Shown here piece by piece: positions 40,209-50,015 of a stretch of DNA of 64,000 nt. The stretch lies in assembly GCA_008364785.1 (NCBI GenBank), contig VTTJ01000002.1, forward strand, positions 248,001 through 312,000, read 5' to 3'. Position 1 is the first letter of the stretch. Every line of letters starts with the position of its first letter. Source of the DNA: Bacillus sp. BGMRC 2118 (lineage in GTDB: Bacteria > Bacillota > Bacilli > Bacillales > SA4). Under the pieces are notes generated by a model, which saw nothing but the letters and a program-made list of their open reading frames with translations, ran no database searches and was not told the DNA's origin. Both the position numbers and the translations under genes were made by a program.

Positions 40209-41906
40209 ATGAAGCAAACTAGCAAACTATGGATTTGGATTACATGGTTAGTTGTGTTCCCTAGTTCTACTTGGTTACTGTATCATGCATTCCCTCCTTC
40301 TATTACTGGATACGAGCTGGATCTATTCTTATTTTTAATTTTAATGTGCATCATGGCTACTTTACCAATCATCGTAAATGATACTCCGATATTCTTTACA
40401 GATGGTATATCAATGGCTGTCTTCTTAGCCTTTGGTTTATTTATTGAAATGATTATGATGCAAATTGCAATATTCGTCCTTATCCTGACGCTTCATGTAA
40501 CAAAGGATAGTTCTTACAGGATACCAATGAACTCCCTTATGTTCCTAGCAGTGTCTGTCGTGGGAGCTGCCGTCTATTATTTGTTAGGTGGAACACATGG
40601 GTTTATCAACATACAATCTATTGATACATTTATCCCGGTTTTAGGGTATATCATATCAACCTTTATTACAAATTCAGTCCTGTTTTATTTCACTAGAAAA
40701 GTGATTGTTAAGAGTGACATTCGCTTTTTCTCAAAAGATCTACTGTGGGAGGTTATGACGTATCTTGTCGTAATGCCAGTAGGTGTCATCTTCTACATTC
40801 TATACAGTGAAATAGGAATGCGAAGTGTATTTTATATCGGCCTACCGATTGTAGCATTAGCTCTTATTCTAAAACTGTATAGTAATAGCCAAAATATTAA
40901 TAGTTATCTTCAAAAGGTCGGTGAAATTGGCCACCAATTATCTGAACGTATTGAAGTGGAGGAAGTATTAACACAGTTCCTAACTAAAATATCAAATCTG
41001 TTCCAAGTGGATTATGCGTACATTATTGATGTGAACGAAAAAAGAGAATATGAAGCAATACGTTACAACGAAAATGGTGGGGACCAGAAAGCAGATCGGG
41101 AGTCCTTTCATAAAGCAGAAACATTCTTGAATTATGTATATGAAGAGAGAAAATCACTATTATTCAAGAGAAGCAAAGAGTGGTTACCTTTTGGAAAAGA
41201 AATATTTCCACATGCAGTTGAGAGTGTCATTGCAACACCAATCATTCGTCATCACCAAACGGTCGGTATGGTCATCTTGGCTTCACGTCAGAAGAGAGCA
41301 TATGAACGGTTTCAATTAATGATTGTAGATATATTAGTCAATTACCTGGCAGTTGCTATTGAAAATGCAAAGCATTATGAGCAAACAAGAAAAAATAGTG
41401 AACACTGTGCGTTAACGGGACTCTACAATTATCGATATTTTGAAAATCAATTACAAGCTGAGTTCGAAAGAGACCACCATTTATCACTCATCTTGCTAGA
41501 CATTGACCACTTCAAAAGTGTGAATGATACGTATGGTCACCAGGCTGGTAATGAAATATTGAGCGAGCTTGCGACTAGACTTACTGATCAAGTAGGGAAT
41601 CATGGCACAGTAGCCAGATTTGGTGGTGAAGAATTTGCCATACTGCTGCCTGAAATGGATCGAGACCATGCCTATCAACTAGCAGAAGCAATTCGGATAA
41701 GGCTTTACAAGACACCATTTATTATTCAAAACCATCTAAGTGACTTCCAGCAGGAATTAAAGATTCAAATCACAGCAAGTATAGGTGTAGCCTCGTCACC
41801 ACACGACGCAGATGACCCTATGTCACTAATTCGTAATGCTGACCGGGCACTCTACACAGGTGCAAAGCAAAAAGGTCGCAACAAAGTAGCCATCTATATG
41901 AAATAG
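40209..41906 (+). CDS. dgcP: membrane diguanylate cyclase, GAF-GGDEF (DgcP/YtrP-like)
   Basis: Makes cyclic di-GMP from two GTP. The 565 residues comprise six to seven transmembrane helices (about 8-220), a GAF-type domain (about 240-395, LSERIEVEEVLTQFL to AVAIENAKHYEQ) and a GGDEF domain (about 405-560). The domain has LTGLYNYRYF, LLDIDHFKSVNDTYGHQ and an intact active-site loop RFGGEEF. The RxxD product-inhibition site five residues before GGEEF is absent. The architecture resembles B. subtilis DgcP (YtrP), which in memory lies elsewhere. It is monocistronic, with a terminator at 41913. Confidence 0.9.
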   Translation: MKQTSKLWIWITWLVVFPSSTWLLYHAFPPSITGYELDLFLFLILMCIMATLPIIVNDTPIFFTDGISMAVFLAFGLFIEMIMMQIAIFVLILTLHVTKDSSYRIPMNSLMFLAVSVVGAAVYYLLGGTHGFINIQSIDTFIPVLGYIISTFITNSVLFYFTRKVIVKSDIRFFSKDLLWEVMTYLVVMPVGVIFYILYSEIGMRSVFYIGLPIVALALILKLYSNSQNINSYLQKVGEIGHQLSERIEVEEVLTQFLTKISNLFQVDYAYIIDVNEKREYEAIRYNENGGDQKADRESFHKAETFLNYVYEERKSLLFKRSKEWLPFGKEIFPHAVESVIATPIIRHHQTVGMVILASRQKRAYERFQLMIVDILVNYLAVAIENAKHYEQTRKNSEHCALTGLYNYRYFENQLQAEFERDHHLSLILLDIDHFKSVNDTYGHQAGNEILSELATRLTDQVGNHGTVARFGGEEFAILLPEMDRDHAYQLAEAIRIRLYKTPFIIQNHLSDFQQELKIQITASIGVASSPHDADDPMSLIRNADRALYTGAKQKGRNKVAIYMK

Positions 41907-41912
41907 ACACCT

Positions 41913-41952
41913 AAGACTGACTTATACCATTATTTAAGTCAGTCTTTTTTTA
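41913..41952 (+). terminator. dgcP terminator
   Basis: AAGACTGACTTA/TAAGTCAGTCTT followed by seven T. Confidence 0.88.
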
Positions 41953-42083
41953 TAGAGTCTTCAGGTATTATTCACCAATATATTTTTATACCAATTTTTA
42001 GACTAGCAATATATAATGACTATATATATCTATGAAGATTCGACTATTTTTTTACGAGATTTATATTTTAGGAGGCGCCCTAC

Positions 42084-45000
42084 ATGATGCGAAAGTCCTT
42101 ATCTTATTTACTAATCGTTTTGCTAATCATACCGCAATTACATATATTTTCTCAGGATGTGAATGCACAACAAACAGATAAATTTCAACTGCTTGTGATT
42201 TATGATCAAAATAAAGTCGGAATGCCTACTTTCCCTACTACTACTATGGATGTAACATATAAGCGAATGAAGGAATTTGTAGCATCAAGAGAACAGCTTG
42301 ATGGTTTATATGATGGGATTTATATTCATACAGGTTCCTATTCATCTGATATACCTAGGATTAATCCACCACTAGGGAGTAATACATTAGTGAAAACATC
42401 AACTAATGAAAGAATAACTCACTATAATACATTCAACAGGATGAATGATATTACTAAGCTTAAGGCAAACGAAATTATTGAGGATTTTATTGAAAAAGAT
42501 CAACCTGTTGTATTGCACAGTGAAATTTTTAATCAATCATGTAGCGATCCTGTTACTCTACCCTTAGAATCTAGATGTGTATTAAGAACATCTTTTACAC
42601 CATATAGCACACAACTAAGCAAATACCAAAACTTAAAGATTTATTCGTCTGGAACTTTCCCAACTCTACAAAACAGTAGACCAAAAATGAATCTTGAGTC
42701 AAAACCTGTACAATACGTTGAAGGAACTAATACGACAATATATAAGTCTGGAGATGAAATTGAGTTTACATTCAGTCTAGATAACATTAGTAATGAGAGT
42801 AATGTAACTGCTAAACTTTATATTGATACAGACTTTAATAGTAAGTTTGACAGTAAAGACTTGATTGTTGAAAAGAAATTAAGTGAACTAACAAAAAGTG
42901 ATCAAAACTACACTTTAACCTATCAAAATCCAAAAGGCTTCTCAGGTATTCGTATTTGGAAATTGGAAGTCATCGATACCTCTAATCAAAATAAACTTGA
43001 TTATGAAACTGGGGTATTTAGATATAATGGAGAGAAGGTTCAAGTAAAGGTCCTGCAAATTACAAAGGATGGTAACTATGCGGGTAACTTACAAAACGTC
43101 TTAGGGAACATCCAAGGTAGAAGCAACGATGGAAAAACGATTGAAACAGATATTATGAAGATTACGATTGATGTAGATACTCTAAATAACTTCAATAATA
43201 ATCCTAACTATTCAGACATAAATGGTAAGTATAACATGTTGATTTTTGGTTTCCAGGATGAATATGGAGCAAAAGTAAATGGTGCTGGTAATATAACTCC
43301 TTCAACAGCCCAAAAAGTTAAGAAATTCCTAGAAACTAATCAAAGTGTATTCTTTACACATGATACACTTCGTCGAGATAGGGCAAATGGTGATACCTTA
43401 TCAGACTCTAATGAGTGGTTTAGAGTATTTATGGATAGTGCTTCCCAAACCGTGCCAATACAAAATGAAACAGGACAAACTGGTACTACTCCAACTGAAA
43501 AACCTGGTGCATTCTACCTAGAAACAAATTTAGGACGTGGTGGGACTGTAGTTAATGTTTCAAAAGCAAAAAAGGTAAATGATGGATTACGAACTACATT
43601 TCCTTATGACATTGAGGATATAGATATTTCAAGTACCCATGCACAATATTTTGCACTTAATCTAAACAATCCAGACGTTATGCCATGGTATAACTTGAAA
43701 AACGATAATTTAGATTCATCTGATAGCTGGAACCAATACTATGCCTATTCAGTAGGATCATTAACCTATTCGGGTGCTGGTCATACGAATAGCAGCTTTA
43801 AAGAAGGAGAACAAAAACTATTTGTTAACTTAATGTATCAATCATTTCTAGGTGCAAACCATGCACCATTAATTGATGTGTATACACCACAAGAAGAGAA
43901 AAGTGTAAAACCATATAAAGATTTAGATGTGGTTTACAAGTTAGAAGATTTAGATTTAAATGATTTTCAAGTAAAGACAAAAGTATATGTAAAAGGAAAG
44001 GATATTCCTGAAGATATACCATATGATGAAGTGTACACCGGGACATATATTCATAAAGTTATTGATAGGTCTTATCTTGAAAATAGAAATAGCTTAACGC
44101 TTGTTATTGAAGCAATTGACCAATCCGGTGCAAAGACGATTAAGGAAGTACCAGTTTCACTTGATCTAAACAATAACCTAGTTCAAGCAACTCGAAGTTT
44201 TGCCGGCAACAACACAACTTCGTCGCATATCAAAATTAAAACTAATGAACCAACTACAATTAATTATCAAGTTGTTGCACCAAACGTTAATGCAGCTAAT
44301 TATGTCACTGAAAGACTTCATCCATTTCCAATTACAGACTTAACGCTAGAAGTTGGTGACGAATTATTACTTCCTAATGATGATGATAAAAATGGATCCA
44401 ATAAAATCCATATGGATTTCAAGAGAATGAATGATATATATGATGAAGTATTGAATGGATACAGTTATAAGCCATCTGATTATCGTATTGGTACAATATT
44501 AGACCATAATCAAGATTTCTATAATGGAAATAAATACGGACAATGGAAAGATGCAGCGAAGATATTGGAAGGAAAAACAATAGCAGTTCCTGTTATTACA
44601 AAACATACCGATCAGAATAATCATAAAGATGACTATATAATTAAGAGCTTTGCAATAGTCACAGTAAAGAGTGTGAGTAATCAAGGTGATTTAACTGTTG
44701 AATTTAAAGGTTACCAAAATGATTATAAAATTCTTCCTACGTTAGAAAATATCAAAATTGAGGAAGAGTATCCTTCTAATATTGAGGTAATTACAATACC
44801 TGAGGGATTTGAAAAAAGGATTGTTAGTGGAAAAACAATTGTAACAGGAAGCATTTCTCCTTTTACCTATAATCAAAGTGGCCAAGCTGAACAAATTAAA
44901 AATTTCAGTATTAAGATCAAGGCAAAAGAAAAAGGATTTTATATGTTGGATAAATCTCAGTTGTCCTATGATTCATTGCAAGGGAAGGTAGAAATTGTTG

Positions 45001-46067
45001 ATTTCGATAACCTGTCTCTAGACGCGTATGTACCTGTTGAGTCAGTAACAATTACAGATCCTGATCAACTGTTAACTCCTGGTTCAACTAAGCTACTAAC
45101 TGCTATTGTTAATCCTAGTCAAGCAGATCCTAGAGTGATTTGGTCATCAAGTAATTCCAACATAGTTGAAGTCGATCAAAATGGTACTATTACCACAAAA
45201 GGTATCGGAACAGTTACCATCACAGCAAGATCTTTTGAAGATCCTACTAAATCTGACTCAATTAATGTAACGGTGAGGAAACCAATTGAAAGTATCTCAA
45301 TCTCACCAAATCAACTGGTGATTACTAAGGGGACTACTGTTGATGATGTTCGTGCAGTTATTAATCCATCAGATGCAACATACACAGGTTTAAATTGGAA
45401 CATAAGGGATACAGAGATCGCCTCAGTTACTGGTTCTGGGATTGATGTAAAAGTAACAGGTAATAAACTTGGTGAAACAGAATTAACCGTTACTTCTCAA
45501 CCTGGAAATAAAACCGACACGATTTCGGTTATTGTTATACCAAACTTGAGTATTGATCCTTCGACTAAAGAGCTATATGTAGGGGAATCACATAACTTTA
45601 ATATCAAGGGTGTTAATGATTCTAAATTTACGTGGACAGTTTCAGATCCTAGCATAGCCGATATAACTCAATCAGGTAACGTAACAGCTAAACAGAATGG
45701 AACAACAAAAGTTATTGCTACTTATAAAGACTATCCAATATCTGTTGAGGCAACACTTACAGTTAAACCTATATTAGAGTCAATTAGTCTACCGGAAACC
45801 ATTAATATCAAGGTTGGCGATTCTGTTACTGTTGTACCTACTGTTTCACCGGGTACCGCAAGTGACTATACGTTTACTTGGGAGGCAGAAAAGCCTACCT
45901 ATGCTACAGTCTCAAATACTGGTACACTTCTAGGAATTAAGTTAGGGGTGACAGAGATTACTGTAACAGAGATTAAGACTGGTAAATCTGCTTCAGCTAC
46001 AGTTAACGTAATTGAGGAATACTCAGAGGAACATCCGCCATTGAACGAGGACTCGGCTCGTTGGTAA
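42084..46067 (+). CDS. secreted DUF5057-like protein with four BIG2-type Ig domains
   Basis: 1327 residues. A signal peptide (1-29, cleavage after VNA) is followed by a large N-terminal region (about 30-980) resembling DUF5057 proteins. Two related halves can be seen: a LLVIYDQNKVG start, then MLIFGFQDEYGA with VFFTHDT near 390-450. Four Ig-like BIG2 repeats follow (about 982-1066, 1067-1151, 1152-1228, 1228-1310), each with an xITVx(A)xS-type ending. No LPXTG, SLH or transmembrane anchor is seen, so it may be released or held non-covalently. An AGGAGGCG site precedes the ATG. Its place beside the pilus genes suggests surface adhesion, which is inference. Confidence 0.8.
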   Translation: MMRKSLSYLLIVLLIIPQLHIFSQDVNAQQTDKFQLLVIYDQNKVGMPTFPTTTMDVTYKRMKEFVASREQLDGLYDGIYIHTGSYSSDIPRINPPLGSNTLVKTSTNERITHYNTFNRMNDITKLKANEIIEDFIEKDQPVVLHSEIFNQSCSDPVTLPLESRCVLRTSFTPYSTQLSKYQNLKIYSSGTFPTLQNSRPKMNLESKPVQYVEGTNTTIYKSGDEIEFTFSLDNISNESNVTAKLYIDTDFNSKFDSKDLIVEKKLSELTKSDQNYTLTYQNPKGFSGIRIWKLEVIDTSNQNKLDYETGVFRYNGEKVQVKVLQITKDGNYAGNLQNVLGNIQGRSNDGKTIETDIMKITIDVDTLNNFNNNPNYSDINGKYNMLIFGFQDEYGAKVNGAGNITPSTAQKVKKFLETNQSVFFTHDTLRRDRANGDTLSDSNEWFRVFMDSASQTVPIQNETGQTGTTPTEKPGAFYLETNLGRGGTVVNVSKAKKVNDGLRTTFPYDIEDIDISSTHAQYFALNLNNPDVMPWYNLKNDNLDSSDSWNQYYAYSVGSLTYSGAGHTNSSFKEGEQKLFVNLMYQSFLGANHAPLIDVYTPQEEKSVKPYKDLDVVYKLEDLDLNDFQVKTKVYVKGKDIPEDIPYDEVYTGTYIHKVIDRSYLENRNSLTLVIEAIDQSGAKTIKEVPVSLDLNNNLVQATRSFAGNNTTSSHIKIKTNEPTTINYQVVAPNVNAANYVTERLHPFPITDLTLEVGDELLLPNDDDKNGSNKIHMDFKRMNDIYDEVLNGYSYKPSDYRIGTILDHNQDFYNGNKYGQWKDAAKILEGKTIAVPVITKHTDQNNHKDDYIIKSFAIVTVKSVSNQGDLTVEFKGYQNDYKILPTLENIKIEEEYPSNIEVITIPEGFEKRIVSGKTIVTGSISPFTYNQSGQAEQIKNFSIKIKAKEKGFYMLDKSQLSYDSLQGKVEIVDFDNLSLDAYVPVESVTITDPDQLLTPGSTKLLTAIVNPSQADPRVIWSSSNSNIVEVDQNGTITTKGIGTVTITARSFEDPTKSDSINVTVRKPIESISISPNQLVITKGTTVDDVRAVINPSDATYTGLNWNIRDTEIASVTGSGIDVKVTGNKLGETELTVTSQPGNKTDTISVIVIPNLSIDPSTKELYVGESHNFNIKGVNDSKFTWTVSDPSIADITQSGNVTAKQNGTTKVIATYKDYPISVEATLTVKPILESISLPETINIKVGDSVTVVPTVSPGTASDYTFTWEAEKPTYATVSNTGTLLGIKLGVTEITVTEIKTGKSASATVNVIEEYSEEHPPLNEDSARW

Positions 46068-46073
46068 ATGTTG

Positions 46074-46107
46074 AGAAAGCCATAACATACGTTATGGCTT
46101 TCATTTG
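46074..46107 (+). terminator. hairpin between the BIG2 and ankyrin genes
   Basis: GAAAGCCATAAC/GTTATGGCTTTC with a four-base loop and a weak T tail (ATTTG). Likely a partial terminator. Confidence 0.6.
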
Positions 46108-46134
46108 TAAAGAAAGAGAAAGGAGGTATTTCAC

Positions 46135-47010
46135 ATGGTATTAAAGAATCGAAAAGTTATGCTACCCATTTTTATTAGCATTGTTGCTGTCGTGGCTATT
46201 GTTTCTGTGCTAGCGTTTAATAACATAACTTCTTCCAAAGAACAGAAAGAAAGAACTCAACTAATTGAAGCGGTAAGAGGAAATAACATTGATGTAGCTA
46301 GGGAGCTACTTGAGAAAGGGGCAGAACCTGATATTCAAATCCCCGAGGGTTTCTCACTTTTAACGTTGGCGATTAAAAGTAAGTATACAGAGTTAGCGTC
46401 ATTATTTATTATTCATGGAGCTGATTTAGAAGAGAGTGTGTTTGATGGAAACACATTGCTAATGGAAGCGTCATATGTGGGAAATGAAGAAATAGTAAGG
46501 TTATTACTCGATAAAAAGTTAGATGCCAAAGCCAGCAATGAAAATGGCTGGACTGCTCTCCATGCAGGGATTAGTTCTGGGAATTTAAATGTCATAAAAA
46601 TGTTAGTGGATGCAGGTGCTGATATTAATCAGGCCGATCAATCAGGCTGGACACCGCTGATGGAATCACTCTATCAATACCAAAATGAAATAACACAATA
46701 CTTACTTGATGAAGGTGCCGAACTAAATGGTAAGGATGAACATGGACGAACACCTTTGATGATTGCTTCAATGGTTCGTGGCTATGAAGAGGTGATTTCA
46801 CAGCTCATCATTAACGGGGTAGAAGTAAATGCTTTAGATAAAGAAAATAAAACGGCTTTGTATTGGGCTGTAGAATATGGATTTCCTGGAAATGTGAAAG
46901 CACTGCTTCAAAATGGTGCAAAAAAGGACATCCCTTCGAATGCAGGAGTCTTACCCATCGATGTTGCCAAAGAATTTCAAAATACTGAAATAATTGAATT
47001 ACTGAAATAA
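46135..47010 (+). CDS. membrane-anchored ankyrin repeat protein
   Basis: 291 residues. A basic N-terminus and one transmembrane helix (about 9-27) are followed by some seven ankyrin repeats (about 40-290), for example NGWTALHAGISSGNLNVIKM, SGWTPLMESLYQYQNEITQY and HGRTPLMIASMVRGYEEVIS. By the positive-inside rule the repeats face outside the cytoplasm, unusual for a bacterial ankyrin protein. AAAGGAGG precedes the ATG. It lies downstream of the BIG2 gene and convergent with the minor-pilin operon. Partner and function unknown. Confidence 0.85.
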   Translation: MVLKNRKVMLPIFISIVAVVAIVSVLAFNNITSSKEQKERTQLIEAVRGNNIDVARELLEKGAEPDIQIPEGFSLLTLAIKSKYTELASLFIIHGADLEESVFDGNTLLMEASYVGNEEIVRLLLDKKLDAKASNENGWTALHAGISSGNLNVIKMLVDAGADINQADQSGWTPLMESLYQYQNEITQYLLDEGAELNGKDEHGRTPLMIASMVRGYEEVISQLIINGVEVNALDKENKTALYWAVEYGFPGNVKALLQNGAKKDIPSNAGVLPIDVAKEFQNTEIIELLK

Positions 47011-47027
47011 TAGTATCCATATTTAAA

Positions 47028-47066
47028 AATGAACGGCTTGTCAGATGACAAGCCGTTCATTTCATT
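47028..47066. terminator. bidirectional terminator between ankyrin and minor-pilin genes
   Basis: AATGAACGGCTTGTC/GACAAGCCGTTCATT perfect 15-bp stem with a 4-nt loop and A/T tracts both sides. Confidence 0.88.
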
Positions 47067-48726
47067 TTGCTTGAATATATAAATTATCTGTCACAACCTG
47101 TAGTCTCTCAACACGTGGAAGAGCATCTAGTTGATCGGTAAGAACATCCTTATCATACATTACATTAAATCTTGATGGTGCATGTTCCTGCAATTCAGGA
47201 CTTGGGACGGATATAATTTTATTTTCAAGCTTCGTTGTATTCGAGCGTGTTGCATTAATAACAAGATTATCACGGGCAAACAGACCGCCGTGTATATAAA
47301 ACAATGAACCTACACCATATAATTCAGCCTCACTATCAGTATAAAAGAATGCTTTTAATGGTGTGATGTTTGAGAGAGTGTCCGACTCAATTTCTGTAAA
47401 CTCATTGATTCTCGTAACAGTAAGTTTATCAAAGGACAATAATACGAGTTGCTTTTCGTTATATCCTTCAATATTTGTATTATGGATAGTTGATTTGCCT
47501 AATGCATAAATCGTTGAATCAAATGCAACGATGTCATCTTCATCTTGGTTTACCTCTTCTTCATTACCCGCAATCGTGAAGTCACCGGTGACTAACATAT
47601 TTCCTTCAATCGTTAGAGGGTTATCTCCTTTATCAAATGGAAAAACGGTCACATTACCATGTACGATTAACCATTTATCTTCAGGAATATTGATATTTTC
47701 AGTGACTGTCAGATTATTGTCATACAGCACATACTTCTCACCATCTTGCTGTCTAAGCTTACTCTTGAGTTCTTCAGGAGTTGCCGCAGAATTGGAGAAG
47801 TTATCTAAAATAAGTTTATCCAGCTTCTCATCCTTATCCTCATCTGTAAGAGCAGGTATGTTTTCTTTCCCAATAATACGCGAAGGTAGTAGCTGATTTA
47901 ACCTCTCTGCAAAAGATTTACGAAAATCAACATCAATGAAATCCTTTGGTTCATTTTTTATAGAAGGCAGCTCATTTTTATAAAACATTTCTTCTTTCTC
48001 TTCTAAATCCTCAAAATTTGCATTTGTAATGGGATGGGGCTTATTGCGATCTGTAACATTCCAATATCGCTGTACATACATATTTCCCTTTATAGAAGGA
48101 AATAGTGTAGCTGCAGTTTGGAAACTACCTGGTGCATTCCCAGTAGAAGAAAATGCATTATCTTTATAATTTGCTACATTTTGTAAATAAATATCATTTG
48201 CGTACACATTCCCGTTAATATATGATGACCCATTTAAGTGTAGACCTTGATTACTGTCTTTTCCAATACTCCCTGCTGCATACTCGATAAAGCTTGGTGT
48301 TGGAGACAGTATTAACGTTTGATGTACAAATTTATCTCCATTATCAACCGTTAATTTATATACTCTAGTAAAATATTTGCTCGTTTCGATATAGTCATAA
48401 GGTTGACCTGTTTCCGTCAAACTCTCAATCGTAATAGAATACTTAGCTTCTAATGCTGTTATGAACTGAGCTAGCTTTAAATTAAAATCTGGAATTTGTC
48501 TTTCATCTAATGGATATTTTGTTTGATTGAGCATTTCGACTCTAAATTCTGCGATTACTTGTTCAATCGTATTGACTGAATCCTGTGTTGATACAACATC
48601 TGTATTACGGAGTTGTGTCCGTTTTGCGCCTCCAACACTTGCGGTAATAATAGATAATCCTAGTACCATAAACACTAGGGTTACTAACATAACAAGTAAT
48701 AAGCTTGATCCTTTTTCGTTATTCAT
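47062..48726 (-). CDS. PilX/GspK-like minor pilus protein
   Basis: 554 residues. The N-terminus NNEKGSSLLLVMLVTLVFMV is a prepilin-like leader plus hydrophobic helix, but the residue five after the G is Leu, not Glu, as in PilX/GspK proteins. The C-terminal part has recurring short beta segments (LHLNGSSYINGNVYANDIYL; LTIEGNMLVTGDFTI; FYIHGGLFARDNLVINA), suggesting a beta-solenoid. It is far larger than usual pilins. It is the third gene of a minus-strand operon, 11 nt after the PilW-like gene. Likely a tip or assembly subunit, by family analogy. Confidence 0.75.
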   Translation of the reverse strand: MNNEKGSSLLLVMLVTLVFMVLGLSIITASVGGAKRTQLRNTDVVSTQDSVNTIEQVIAEFRVEMLNQTKYPLDERQIPDFNLKLAQFITALEAKYSITIESLTETGQPYDYIETSKYFTRVYKLTVDNGDKFVHQTLILSPTPSFIEYAAGSIGKDSNQGLHLNGSSYINGNVYANDIYLQNVANYKDNAFSSTGNAPGSFQTAATLFPSIKGNMYVQRYWNVTDRNKPHPITNANFEDLEEKEEMFYKNELPSIKNEPKDFIDVDFRKSFAERLNQLLPSRIIGKENIPALTDEDKDEKLDKLILDNFSNSAATPEELKSKLRQQDGEKYVLYDNNLTVTENINIPEDKWLIVHGNVTVFPFDKGDNPLTIEGNMLVTGDFTIAGNEEEVNQDEDDIVAFDSTIYALGKSTIHNTNIEGYNEKQLVLLSFDKLTVTRINEFTEIESDTLSNITPLKAFFYTDSEAELYGVGSLFYIHGGLFARDNLVINATRSNTTKLENKIISVPSPELQEHAPSRFNVMYDKDVLTDQLDALPRVERLQVVTDNLYIQAK

Positions 48727-48737
48727 TAACTCACCGC

Positions 48738-49340
48738 CTAATAACCAAACTTACTTGTTAGTGTAAGTGGTTTTACATGTAATGGGCTTTCTTCTGTGTA
48801 GTCACTATTTTCTAATGTAAGCTGTATATCAAATATGCCGTTCACACAACGTTTTTCATTACTGCCTAACATTGCCTCTTCATTTGTACATTTGAATGTG
48901 ATAGAAGATGTTTCTTCAGCTAGAAGAATATTTGTCTTATTTAACACTTCATCGTTTAAGAGTATTTGGTTCTGAGCTAATCTAAGTTTTGTCACCGTAA
49001 TGTCTAATTCGTCTTTTTCTACTTCTTCAACCAATTGATTATCATTCTTTGAAACGACTAACCGGTTATCATTAATGAGTTCAAAGCAATTCACTTCACC
49101 TGGACACGGTTTAATCGTATCAGGAGATAAATCATAGATGGAGCTCATAATACGAGATACAACATAGTCCGCTTCATCCCGTATTTGTCCTTCCACACCA
49201 ATTACTTTGTATGCTTTTACACCCGTTAAATAAACACCATAAATGGTTGTCATAACAAGTGTCGAAATGGCTAGTGCTGCGAGTAATTCGACTAACGTTA
49301 CACCTTTCTCGTCACGAAAAAGCTTTTTAATTTGTTTCAT
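48738..49340 (-). CDS. PilW/GspJ-like minor prepilin
   Basis: 200 residues with a class III prepilin leader: KQIKKLFRDEKG, then mature VTLVELLAALAISTLV with Glu5 intact. The rest is a soluble domain with cysteines (CPGEVNCF near 80, CTNEEAMLGSNEKRC near 155-175) that could form disulfides. The ATG overlaps the end of the upstream prepilin gene by 14 nt, and GTGATATC-type sequence precedes it. It is probably processed by the peptidase encoded at 56504. Confidence 0.85.
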   Translation of the reverse strand: MKQIKKLFRDEKGVTLVELLAALAISTLVMTTIYGVYLTGVKAYKVIGVEGQIRDEADYVVSRIMSSIYDLSPDTIKPCPGEVNCFELINDNRLVVSKNDNQLVEEVEKDELDITVTKLRLAQNQILLNDEVLNKTNILLAEETSSITFKCTNEEAMLGSNEKRCVNGIFDIQLTLENSDYTEESPLHVKPLTLTSKFGY

Positions 49341-49878
49341 TTGATATCACTCCTTGAATCGTAATCGGAGCTGAACTGCCATAGTGAACTTCCACGTCAA
49401 AGTGAAGTAAATAGGCCGATAATGGGTCTTCATTTCCAGAGGCTAGCTTAGGTGTTTGCCGAAGTTTTACCTCAACATAATGATCTTCCGTATTAAACAC
49501 CGTATTATTAATTTCTGGTACCAATACAGAGGTGCAGCTTTCACTGCTATCAAATAATGGTCGATCATACTGCGTTCCATTTTTAGTGATGGAAATGTCT
49601 TTCTCACACAAGTCACCATTCATTTCAACAAAGTCCTGAGTACCTATTTCTTCATCCATAAATTGCTTCATAGAATAAAAATTTTGTTTCTCTATATACG
49701 TAACTGTATTTCTGGCAATATTTACAGCAACAGTCTTATTTTTATTTAAGTTTGTATAGGAATAGGCTTGAGTAAAGAAGGCGAGAAGCGTAATTAATAC
49801 AATCCCAAGTATGGATAGAGACGCTAAAATCTCGAGTAGTGTAAAGCCTTTAGAATCCAGTTTGACAAAACGAGGCAA
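49327..49878 (-). CDS. PilV-like minor prepilin
   Basis: 183 residues. I place the start at TTG 49878 behind GAAGGTGTC, giving the short leader MPRFVKLDSKG followed by FTLLEILASLSILGIV with Glu5. The longer ATG frame (to 49920) has no site and would give an atypical 28-residue leader. It is first in the minus-strand minor-pilin operon (PilV-, PilW-, PilX-like), the order of classical type IV pilus minor-pilin clusters. It is divergent from the main pilus operon. Confidence 0.82.
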   Translation of the reverse strand: MPRFVKLDSKGFTLLEILASLSILGIVLITLLAFFTQAYSYTNLNKNKTVAVNIARNTVTYIEKQNFYSMKQFMDEEIGTQDFVEMNGDLCEKDISITKNGTQYDRPLFDSSESCTSVLVPEINNTVFNTEDHYVEVKLRQTPKLASGNEDPLSAYLLHFDVEVHYGSSAPITIQGVISNETN

Positions 49879-50015
49879 ATTATGACACCTTCTTTCATAT
49901 TTCTTTAGTTTATTATACAATATGTAAGAGGAAAAATAGTAAAATAGTAATAGAAATGTTTTCTAGTAAATAAAAAATCTTCTAGTTTTATATTTTGATA
50001 GATGAGGTGCCTGAT

